A DNA stretch of 6,528 nt from contig VBLD01000080.1 of assembly GCA_005879205.1 (NCBI GenBank), forward strand, positions 11,558 to 18,085, in the 5' to 3' direction. Position 1 is the stretch's first letter. Every line of letters starts with the position of its first letter. The stretch comes from Deltaproteobacteria bacterium (lineage in GTDB: Bacteria; Desulfobacterota; Binatia; DP-6). A program made the position numbers and the translations under genes. The notes under the pieces were generated by a model. The model searched no databases and was not told the origin of the DNA. It saw only the letters and a list, made by a program, of their open reading frames with translations. This document shows, piece after piece, positions 1 to 5,931 of the stretch.

Positions 1-1461
1 GAAGTCGATCGTGCGCGGGCACTTGTACTTCGCGAGCCGCGCCGTGCAGAACTCGAAGAGGTCCGCCACGAGCGCCGCACCGGGCTCGGCGCCGGGCGCG
101 GGCTCGATCACCGCCTTCACCTGCTCGCCCCAGTCGTCGTCGGGGATGCCGAAGACGGCCGCGTCGGCCACCGCGGGGTGCGTCAGCAGGACCGATTCCA
201 CCTCGGCCGGGTAGATGTTCACGCCGCCCGAGATGATCATGTCGGTCTTGCGGTCGCAGAGGAAGAGATAGCCCTCCTCGTCGAGGTAGCCGACGTCGCC
301 GACCGTGAAGAAGCCGTCGCGCCGGTTCGCCTCGGTCTTCTTCCGGTCGCCGTGGTACTCGAAGTCCTGCACGCCGAGCGCCATGTACACGGTGCCCGGC
401 TGCCGCGGCGGACACGTGCTTCCCACGTCGTCGAGGACGCGAACCTCCGAGCCCGGCCACGCGCGGCCGACGGTGCCCGGATGGCGGAGCCATTCCTCGG
501 GCGTGACCAGCGTGCCGCCGCCCTCGCTGGCGGCGTAGTACTCGTAGATGACCGGGCCCCACCACTCGAGCATCCGTCGCTTGACGTCGACCGGGCACGG
601 GGCCGCGGCGTGGATCACGTGACGGAGCGACGACAGGTCGAAGCGCACCTTCACCGCGTCGGGAAGCGCGAGCAGCCGGTGGAACTGGGTGGGCACCATG
701 TGCGTGGTGGTCACGCGATACCGCTGGATGCACTCGAGGCAGCCCTCCGGCATCCAGCGGTCCATCAGGACGACCGTGTGGCCGAAGTGGAACGAGCTCG
801 CCGTGAACAGGAGGACGGCGGTGTGGTAGAGCGGCGAGCCGGTCAGGTGCACGTTGTCGCCGCGCGGCCCGATGCCGAACATCGCGAGGAACATGCCGTA
901 GAGCGACGCCACGGTGTCGGGGTCGAAGGGCGCGAGCGCCCGGCGCACGCCCTTCGGACGCCCGGTCGTCCCCGACGTATAGTTCATCACCTGCCCCGCG
1001 ATGCGCTCGGCGGGCGCGGTCGCGGGCTGGCCGGCGGACAGCTCCGCATAGGCCCGGAAGCCGGGGATGCGGCCGACCGCGAAGCGCGCCGCCGCCGGGA
1101 ACTCGATCTCCTCGACGGCGGCACGGCACGCGGGCGCGAAGGGCTCCGCGCCGACCAGCGCCTTCGCGCCCGAGTCGGCGACGATGTACGCGATCTCGGG
1201 GCCGGTCAGGTGATGGTTGATCGGCGTCAGGTACCAGCCGGCCTGCGCGGCGGCGAGGTAGAGCTCCACCATCGGCGCGCCATTGGGCAGCACCGTGGCG
1301 AGGCAGTCTCCCTGGCGAAGCCCGAGGGCGCGCAGACCATGCACCAGGCGGTTGGCGTTCGCGAGCAGCTCCCCCGCACCGAAGACCCGGCCGTCGGGAT
1401 CGACGAGCGCGACCCGTTCCGGGTCCTGCGCGGCGAGGTTCCAGAAGCCGAATTCCGCCAT
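1..1461 (-). CDS. AMP-forming acyl-CoA synthetase (FadD-like), 3' end cut by window edge
   Basis: 487 codons are visible, reading from ATG at 1461 to the left edge with no stop. The family (ANL superfamily, AMP-dependent synthetase/ligase) activates a carboxylic acid with ATP to an acyl-adenylate and transfers it to CoA in the cytoplasm. Visible motifs: the P-loop-like A3 motif YTSGTTGRPKGV at residues 161-172, with K170; the A5-type motif YEYYAASEGG at 306-315, with E313; TVGDVGYLDEEGYLF at 386-400, with the ribose-contacting D389; and the hinge DRKTDMIISGG at 403-413, followed by VNIYPAEVE. The small C-terminal domain starts (HPAVADAAVFGIP, 428-440), but the catalytic lysine of the usual PxGK motif lies beyond the edge, so I estimate some 30 residues are missing. 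SGGVNIYP replaces the commoner SGGENIYP. The chain-length or substrate class cannot be told. In-frame GTG codons at 1479 and 1470 are alternative starts; ATG 1461 fits the usual N-terminus (FWNLAAQDPERVALV). It lies 53 nt downstream of the lytic transglycosylase gene and may be co-transcribed with it. Confidence 0.93.
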   Translation of the reverse strand, partial: MAEFGFWNLAAQDPERVALVDPDGRVFGAGELLANANRLVHGLRALGLRQGDCLATVLPNGAPMVELYLAAAQAGWYLTPINHHLTGPEIAYIVADSGAKALVGAEPFAPACRAAVEEIEFPAAARFAVGRIPGFRAYAELSAGQPATAPAERIAGQVMNYTSGTTGRPKGVRRALAPFDPDTVASLYGMFLAMFGIGPRGDNVHLTGSPLYHTAVLLFTASSFHFGHTVVLMDRWMPEGCLECIQRYRVTTTHMVPTQFHRLLALPDAVKVRFDLSSLRHVIHAAAPCPVDVKRRMLEWWGPVIYEYYAASEGGGTLVTPEEWLRHPGTVGRAWPGSEVRVLDDVGSTCPPRQPGTVYMALGVQDFEYHGDRKKTEANRRDGFFTVGDVGYLDEEGYLFLCDRKTDMIISGGVNIYPAEVESVLLTHPAVADAAVFGIPDDDWGEQVKAVIEPAPGAEPGAALVADLFEFCTARLAKYKCPRTIDF

Positions 1462-1498
1462 GGGCGACACGCCTAACACAGGTGTCGCCCGGCGCTCC
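1462..1498 (-). promoter_or_regulatory. Start-abutting hairpin with upstream GGAG (possible structured or split RBS)
   Basis: Positions 1462-1470 (GGGCGACAC on +) and 1482-1490 (GTGTCGCCC) form a perfect 9-bp inverted repeat with an 11-nt loop (1471-1481). On the minus-strand transcript the 3' arm ends directly at the acyl-CoA synthetase ATG (1461). The best Shine-Dalgarno-like sequence is GGAG, complementary to 1495-1498. It lies too far from the ATG when unfolded, but only 4 nt from the hairpin base when folded. A weak AGG sits in the loop. The inverted repeat is directly visible. A translational role is inference, and it could equally be a DNA operator dyad. There is no T-tract, so a simple intrinsic terminator is unlikely. 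Confidence 0.5.
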
Positions 1499-1499
1499 A

Positions 1500-1514
1500 C
1501 CGCCGACGCGGCGG
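1500..1514 (-). other. Short GC hairpin directly after the lytic transglycosylase stop
   Basis: CCGCCG at 1500-1505 and CGGCGG at 1509-1514 form a perfect 6-bp inverted repeat around a 3-nt loop, immediately 3' of the TGA stop at 1517-1515 (minus strand). No T-rich run follows, so it does not look like a rho-independent terminator. It may stabilise the 3' end of an upstream message or simply reflect GC-rich sequence. With the 1462-1490 hairpin it leaves only nine unpaired bases (1491-1499) in the 53-nt gap. Confidence 0.4.
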
Positions 1515-2411
1515 TCAGAGCGCGGGAGGCGTGGCGAGCGCGATGCCGGTCTCGACCGCGCGGCCGCGGGAACCCGGCCGGCGGGCGAAGGCGGCGTCGC
1601 AGTGCGGCGTCGCCTGCGGATCGATCGTCCGCGGTGCGCGCATCTCACGGACGACGGGGAGGGGTCGGGGCGACGGAGGAGCAGCCGCGGCCACCCGGAG
1701 CTGCTCGGTCGCCGGCCGCGGCGCGCACGCCCGGACGCGCTCGTCGAGACGGACCAGGGCAAGGAACCGCGGCACGTAGTCCCGGCTCTTCCGCGGCAGG
1801 TGCCCGCTCGCCGAGAGCTCCCAGAACGTCGCGTGCGGCTGTCGCGCGAGCGCGCGGTCGATGCGTCCTTCGCCGGCATTGTAGGCGGCCAGCGCGAGCG
1901 GCCAGTCGCGGTAGCGACGGTGGAGATAGCCGAGGTAGCGCGCTGCCGCGCGCGTCGCCTGGGCCGGGTCGGCCCGGTCGTCGCGTTCCGCGTCGACGAC
2001 GAGACCGAAGCGCCGCGCGGTGGCCGGGCGCAGCTGCCAGAGACCGAGCTCGCCGAACTTGCCGCGCGCGCGCGGCTCGAAGCCGCTCTCGACCGCCGGG
2101 AGCAACGCCAGGCCCGGAGGCAGACCTGCGTCCGCGACCAGCTGACGCAGCTGGGGCAGGTAGCGCGCGCCGCGCGCCATCGTCTCCTTCCTGTCGTCGG
2201 CAAGCTCTCGCCGCGATCGCATGCGGCGCTCCCACGACGTGACGAGCGGACTGTCGACGCAGGCGAGCGTCGCCTCCGCAGGCCGCACGCGGCGACCGAC
2301 GTCGAGCGAGGGGCGCGCGCGCGGTTCCGGTGCCGGATGCCACTCGCCCGCGCGGCGGACGGGGCCGCAGGCCGCGAGCACGAGCCCGAGGAGGGCAGCA
2401 GCGAATCGCAT
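1515..2411 (-). CDS. MltD-like membrane-bound lytic murein transglycosylase (lipoprotein, SLT domain)
   Basis: 298 residues from ATG 2411. The family cleaves the MurNAc-GlcNAc bond of peptidoglycan non-hydrolytically, leaving 1,6-anhydroMurNAc, at the periplasmic face of a membrane. The start was chosen because it gives a compact lipoprotein signal: MRFAAALLGLVLAAC, lipobox LAA|C, acylated C15. An in-frame ATG at 2456 would add 15 residues (MAAGGPGGKTLALGG); neither start has a good RBS. SLT motifs: LLPAVESGFEP (103-113) with presumed catalytic E108; ELGLWQLRPATARRFGL (121-137), where the usual G-A-x-G before the GLWQ is altered; AYNAGEGRIDRAL (176-188); and the MltD-type ending SRDYVPRFLALV (209-220). 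Unlike E. coli MltD it has no LysM repeats. The last 75 or so residues are Pro/Arg-rich with two cysteines and match nothing I know. It is divergent from the Fn3/LVIVD gene and upstream of the acyl-CoA synthetase. Confidence 0.9.
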   Translation of the reverse strand: MRFAAALLGLVLAACGPVRRAGEWHPAPEPRARPSLDVGRRVRPAEATLACVDSPLVTSWERRMRSRRELADDRKETMARGARYLPQLRQLVADAGLPPGLALLPAVESGFEPRARGKFGELGLWQLRPATARRFGLVVDAERDDRADPAQATRAAARYLGYLHRRYRDWPLALAAYNAGEGRIDRALARQPHATFWELSASGHLPRKSRDYVPRFLALVRLDERVRACAPRPATEQLRVAAAAPPSPRPLPVVREMRAPRTIDPQATPHCDAAFARRPGSRGRAVETGIALATPPAL

Positions 2412-2714
2412 GCCCCCGAGAGCAAGCGTCTTGCCGCCAGGCCCCCCGGCCGCCATGCGCGATGCCGGTCACGGCGGCCCGCTGTACGTTTGTGACCGCC
2501 GTCCGGCAGCTCCTCACGCGCCCTCCGATCGGGGATCGCATGGTGACATGCTTGCGGCTCGCGAGGTCCTCCGCCGAAACGAAAACGCCGCTGGCCAGAA
2601 CTGAACGCGCCCGAGGGAACATCTCCTTCGCACGTTCGTTCGCGCGTAAAGAGTCTCCGTGCAAAGTCATGTGCGCGTCCCTTTGGCCCGCAGTTTGCTC
2701 TCCACGCCCGCCTC
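2412..2714. promoter_or_regulatory. Divergent intergenic region between lytic transglycosylase and Fn3/LVIVD gene
   Basis: 303 nt with no convincing gene. It must contain the promoters for both divergent genes, but I see no clear -35/-10 pair; TAAAGA at 2648-2653 is the only AT-rich candidate for a plus-strand -10, with no good partner upstream. Small dyads: CGGTCAC (2466-2472) with GTGACCG (2492-2498), 7 bp perfect, and GCATG-GTGA-CATGC (2538-2551). Both are short enough to occur by chance in GC-rich DNA. A slightly AT-richer pocket lies at 2577-2586. No AGGAGG-like site precedes either start codon. Confidence 0.4.
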
Positions 2715-5700
2715 ATGCGGAAGCATCCTGCTCGATTCGGACCGCTCGTCGCCGCGTCGCTCGCGACATTGCTGTACGCTGGCTCTGCGCCGGCGGCAAT
2801 TCTCTGCCGGCGCGTGTGCGCCGACTCGATCGCGGCGTGCATCGCCACCCAGGGCTTCCGCACCGAATGCGTGCGCCAGACCACGGCGCGCTGCCGGCGC
2901 GAAGGCCCGAGCGTGTGCGCACCGGGCACGGCCGTCGTGACGGTGCTCCGGCCCCCGACGTCCCTCGACGCCACGGCGACCGCCACCGACGCCATCCATT
3001 TGAGCTGGGCGGACGGCGGCCTCGACGTCGGCTTCTCCGTCGAGCGGAGCGTCGACGGCACGAGCTTCTCCGAGATCGGCTCGACCCTCCGCAACGTGAC
3101 GTCGTACTCCGACGGCGGCCTCGCCGCCGCCACCACCTATTACTATCGGGTTCGATCGCTCGGGCCGAGGGGGACCGCGTCCGACTACTCGAACGTGGCG
3201 AGCGCGACGACGCTCGGCACCGACGCCAGCGCCCCCTCGACGCCGACCGGCCTCACGGCGTCGGCGTCGCGCTGTGGCCAGGTCGATCTCGCGTGGACCG
3301 CCTCGACCGACGCCGGCTCGGGCGTCATGGCCTACAACCTCTACCGGGACGGCTTCTTCCTCGGGCAGGTGATGGCGCCTGCCACGACGACCGCCGACAC
3401 GAACGTCGGGGTGTCCACCCCGTACAGCTACGTCGTCTCGGCCGTCGACCACGCGGGTAACCACTCGGGAATGAGCGCGGCGGCGAGCGTCATGACGTCG
3501 CTCTGCCGCACGGTGACCACCACCATAGCTACGACGACCACGACGACGACCTCGACCACGATCCCGCGCGACACGACCGCTCCCTCCGTGCCCGCGGCAC
3601 TCTCGGCGTCCGCCGCGAGCTGCAGCCAGGTGAACCTCGGCTGGAGCGCCGCGACCGACACGGGCGGCTCGGGCCTCAGGGGCTACAACCTCTACCGCGG
3701 CTCCGCCTTCGTGAAGCTCGTGCCGGCACCCGCCACCTCGACCACCGACTCCCCGCTGGCCGCATCGACCGTCTACTCCTACACGGTCTCGGCCGTGGAC
3801 AACGCCGGGAACGAGTCGGGGAGGAGCAACACCGCCAACACGAACACGCCGTCGTGTCCCGACACCACCGCGCCGTCGGTGCCGACGGGTCTCTCCGCCT
3901 CGGCGACGAGCTGCAGCGAGGTCAACGTCGGCTGGGCCGCCGCGACCGACACGGGCGGCTCGGGCCTCAAGGGCTACAACGTCTTCCGCAACGGGACGTT
4001 CCTCACCCAGGTGCTCGCGCCCGCAACGTCGGCCGTCGACCAGGGCCGGAGCCCCTCCACCGCCTACTCGTACGCGGTCGTCGCCCTGGACAATGCCGGC
4101 AACCAGTCGGCCGCGACGCCGTCGGTCGGCGCGACGACGCCGGCCTGCACGTCGAACCCCGTGTTGACCGGCTTCGTGCCCGCCGTCGGGACGGCCCGTG
4201 ACGTCGTCCTGGATGGGGCTCGGGGCCTCGCCTTCGTGGCCTCCGCGGAGTTCGGGCTCGCGGTCGTCAACGTCGCCAATCCGAGCGCACCCGTCGTCCT
4301 CGGGGCCGCGAACCCGCCGTTCTACGGCGACCGCGTGGCGGTGAGCGGGTCGCTCGCCGTCGTCACCGGCAACAGCCTCGGGCTGAAGGTGCTCGACGTG
4401 AGCTCGCCGTCGGCGCCGAGAGCGATCGCCTCGCTCAGCGGCACCATGCGGGACGCCGCCGTCGCGGGACAGTTCGCCTACGCGCTCAACGTCGTGGCGG
4501 GCAACCCCGCCCGCAGCGACCTGGTCGTCATCGACCTGCGCGTGCCCGGCACGGCGGCCGTCGTCGGACGGGTCACGCTCGGCCTCGAGGCGGCGGCTCT
4601 CCGCGTCGTCGGCACCGTCGCCTACGTCGCCGCCGGGGCCGCCGGTCTCGAGATCGTCGACGTGAGCAACCCGTCGCTCCCCACCGTCGTCGGCACGGCC
4701 GACACTCCCGGAACGGCCACCGGCGTGGCGGTCGTCAATGGTCGCGCCTACGTGGCGGACGACACGGCCCTCCACCCGAGCATCGTCGGGTCGCTCGTCA
4801 CCCGCGTCCGCGCCGTGACCGTCACCGGCACGCGCCTCTACGCCCTCGACGGCGGCCCGCAGTTCAAGGTCATCGACGTCGCCAATCCCGGCGCGCCGGC
4901 GCTACTGAGCGCCGTGAACGGCCTCGGGGCGCAGAACCTCGACGCCGCCGGCAGCATGGTCCTGGTCGTCAGTGCGCAGGTCGACACCACGACCAAGACC
5001 GCGGGGCTCTACGTGCTCGACGCCTCGGTGCCGACGGCCCCGCGTGTCGTCGGCAACAGCTGGGGCGGCTTCGACAGCTGGGGCGTGGCGGCCTCGGGTC
5101 CGCTGGCCGTGGCCGCGGGCAACACCTTCGGGATGAAGGTGGTCGACGTGAGCGTCCCGTCGGCGCCGCGCGCGCTCGCGACCCTCCCCGGTACGGTCCG
5201 CGGGGTGGCGATGGCGGGGCAGTTCGCCTATGCGCTCACGCTCGTCCCGGGCAACCCGGCCCACACCGACCTCCTCGTGGTCGACCTGCGCACGCCCGCG
5301 GCGCCTGCGGTCGCGGGCCGGACGACGCTCGCCGGCGGCTCGGACCTGAAGGTCGTCGGTTCGCTCGTCTACGTCGCCGCCGGCGGTGCCGGGCTCCAGA
5401 TCGTCGACGTCGGCAACCCGTCCGCACCGGCGGTGGTCGGCACCGCCGACACGCCGGGGCTGGCCACCGCCGTTGCCGTCGCGAACGGCCGTGCGTACGT
5501 GGCGGACGATTCGTCGCTCCAGGTGATCGACGTCGCGAACCCGGCCAGGCCGGCGGTCGTGGGGACGCTGGCGACCAGGTCGACGGCCGTGGCGGTGGCG
5601 GGCAGCCGCGCCTACGTGCTCGACGGCGGCCTGCAGCTGAAGATCGTCGACGTGAGCCGCCCGACGGCGCCCGCGCTGCTGAGCGCGACCAGAGGTTTCG

Positions 5701-5930
5701 GCGCCCAGGGCCTCGACGTGGCGGGCGCACTCGCCTTCCTCGCGACCCCCGTCGCCAACCACGACCCGACGGCCGGACTCTACGTCGTCGACGTCTCGAA
5801 TGCCTCGGCGCCGCAGCTCGTGAAGCAGGTCATGGTGCCGGGCATGGTGCGCACCGTGAGCGCCGCGGTCGGGGCCGTCTACGTCGGCGACGGCGCAGCC
5901 CTGGTCGACGTCGTGACGCTCGTGCCGTAG
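2715..5930 (+). CDS. Secreted multidomain protein: Cys-rich segment, four Fn3 domains, LVIVD-repeat beta-propellers
   Basis: 1071 residues, ATG 2715 to TAG 5928-5930. Order: a Sec signal peptide at 1-27 (basic MRKHPAR, hydrophobic LVAASLATLLYAG, SAPA|A cleavage); a segment with six cysteines (C31, 35, 42, 52, 60, 68); Fn3 domain 1 at ~79-168; Fn3-2 at ~172-264; a Thr-rich linker at 265-285; Fn3-3 at ~286-381; Fn3-4 at ~383-478; then LVIVD repeats (family PF08309 type) from ~485 to the end. Fn3 signatures: PSVPTGLSAS, YSYAVVALDNAGNQS. Repeat signatures such as AGLEIVDVSNPSLPTVVG (643-660) and AGLQIVDVGNPSAPAVVG (892-909) occur about 12 times at roughly 40-residue spacing, as in a beta-propeller. 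There is no catalytic motif, no LPXTG, no PEP-CTERM and no C-terminal membrane segment, so I infer a soluble or loosely surface-bound binding or scaffold protein outside the cytoplasm. Function is unknown. The start fits the signal peptide, but no Shine-Dalgarno is visible. It converges with the right-edge gene with one base between stops. Confidence 0.93.
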   Translation: MRKHPARFGPLVAASLATLLYAGSAPAAILCRRVCADSIAACIATQGFRTECVRQTTARCRREGPSVCAPGTAVVTVLRPPTSLDATATATDAIHLSWADGGLDVGFSVERSVDGTSFSEIGSTLRNVTSYSDGGLAAATTYYYRVRSLGPRGTASDYSNVASATTLGTDASAPSTPTGLTASASRCGQVDLAWTASTDAGSGVMAYNLYRDGFFLGQVMAPATTTADTNVGVSTPYSYVVSAVDHAGNHSGMSAAASVMTSLCRTVTTTIATTTTTTTSTTIPRDTTAPSVPAALSASAASCSQVNLGWSAATDTGGSGLRGYNLYRGSAFVKLVPAPATSTTDSPLAASTVYSYTVSAVDNAGNESGRSNTANTNTPSCPDTTAPSVPTGLSASATSCSEVNVGWAAATDTGGSGLKGYNVFRNGTFLTQVLAPATSAVDQGRSPSTAYSYAVVALDNAGNQSAATPSVGATTPACTSNPVLTGFVPAVGTARDVVLDGARGLAFVASAEFGLAVVNVANPSAPVVLGAANPPFYGDRVAVSGSLAVVTGNSLGLKVLDVSSPSAPRAIASLSGTMRDAAVAGQFAYALNVVAGNPARSDLVVIDLRVPGTAAVVGRVTLGLEAAALRVVGTVAYVAAGAAGLEIVDVSNPSLPTVVGTADTPGTATGVAVVNGRAYVADDTALHPSIVGSLVTRVRAVTVTGTRLYALDGGPQFKVIDVANPGAPALLSAVNGLGAQNLDAAGSMVLVVSAQVDTTTKTAGLYVLDASVPTAPRVVGNSWGGFDSWGVAASGPLAVAAGNTFGMKVVDVSVPSAPRALATLPGTVRGVAMAGQFAYALTLVPGNPAHTDLLVVDLRTPAAPAVAGRTTLAGGSDLKVVGSLVYVAAGGAGLQIVDVGNPSAPAVVGTADTPGLATAVAVANGRAYVADDSSLQVIDVANPARPAVVGTLATRSTAVAVAGSRAYVLDGGLQLKIVDVSRPTAPALLSATRGFGAQGLDVAGALAFLATPVANHDPTAGLYVVDVSNASAPQLVKQVMVPGMVRTVSAAVGAVYVGDGAALVDVVTLVP
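3228..4148 (+). repeat. Three Cys-bearing Fn3 domain copies inside the secreted protein gene
   Basis: Three Fn3 domains (residues 172-264, 286-381, 383-478) share the frame AP-S-P-x-x-L-x-A-S-x-x-x-C, then GYN-x-[FY]-R, YSY and AGN-x-S. Each has one cysteine before strand B (C187, C303, C400) and one at its C-terminal boundary (C264, C381, C478), which suggests one disulfide per domain. Copies 3 and 4 are the youngest pair: 3648-3678 and 3939-3969 are identical over 31 bases (encoding AATDTGGSGL and the first two bases of the next codon). The first Fn3 domain (79-168) lacks these cysteines and is more distant. Confidence 0.8.
3510..3566 (+). repeat. Thr-rich linker coded by ACN trinucleotide tract
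   Basis: Residues 266-284 contain 13 threonines, including seven in a row (273-279), coded by a run of ACG/ACC codons around 3516-3563. The tract separates Fn3 domain 2 from domains 3 and 4 and is probably an extended, possibly glycosylated, flexible linker. ACG and ACC alternate irregularly, which lowers slippage compared with a pure triplet repeat. Confidence 0.75.
4290..5813 (+). repeat. Internal tandem duplication of the LVIVD-repeat region (two ~250-residue halves)
   Basis: Residues 526-775 and 776-1033 align end to end with an offset of about 250. Paired segments include GQFAYAL at 585-591 and 835-841; VGTADTPG at 659-666 and 908-915; NGRAYVADD at 675-683 and 924-932; VDV/IDV...PALLS at 715-732 and 973-990; and AGLYVLD / AGLYVVD at 763-769 and 1020-1026. 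The second half holds six LVIVD motifs and the first holds five, because one was lost near 4770-4790. Many codon differences between halves are at third positions while the residues match, so the copies are old and held by selection on the protein. Confidence 0.85.
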
Positions 5931-5931
5931 C

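Noticed and set aside
178..1476. 432-codon plus-strand open frame opposite the acyl-CoA synthetase
   Set aside because: The minus strand encodes a near-complete ANL enzyme with every motif. The plus-strand translation is Arg/Glu/Val/His-rich with no domain, as expected opposite GC-biased codons.
1500..1514. Rho-independent terminator for the lytic transglycosylase
   Set aside because: There is a good stem but no downstream T-run on the minus strand; the following bases are TGGAGCGCC.
1482..2495. 337-codon plus-strand frame opposite the lytic transglycosylase
   Set aside because: Arg/Ala-rich antisense shadow. The SLT motifs and lipobox are on the minus strand.
1645..2670. 341-codon minus-strand frame overlapping the lytic transglycosylase, with AAGGAG next to an internal ATG near 2622
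   Set aside because: It shares its strand with the lytic transglycosylase but in another frame, and past about 2450 it is Arg/Ala low-complexity sequence. The AAGGAG has zero spacing to its ATG. The first ~70 residues are not obviously random, but nothing supports a gene.
2715..2807. Lipoprotein signal on the Fn3/LVIVD protein (AAIL before C31)
   Set aside because: Ile and Leu at the positions just before Cys do not fit a lipobox, which needs small residues there. SAPA|A is a better type I signal peptidase site.
2667..4775. 702-codon minus-strand open frame opposite the Fn3/LVIVD gene
   Set aside because: Low-complexity Arg/Gly/Val/Asp translation with no domain, caused by G/C third positions on the opposite strand. 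The plus strand has clear Fn3 and LVIVD repeats.
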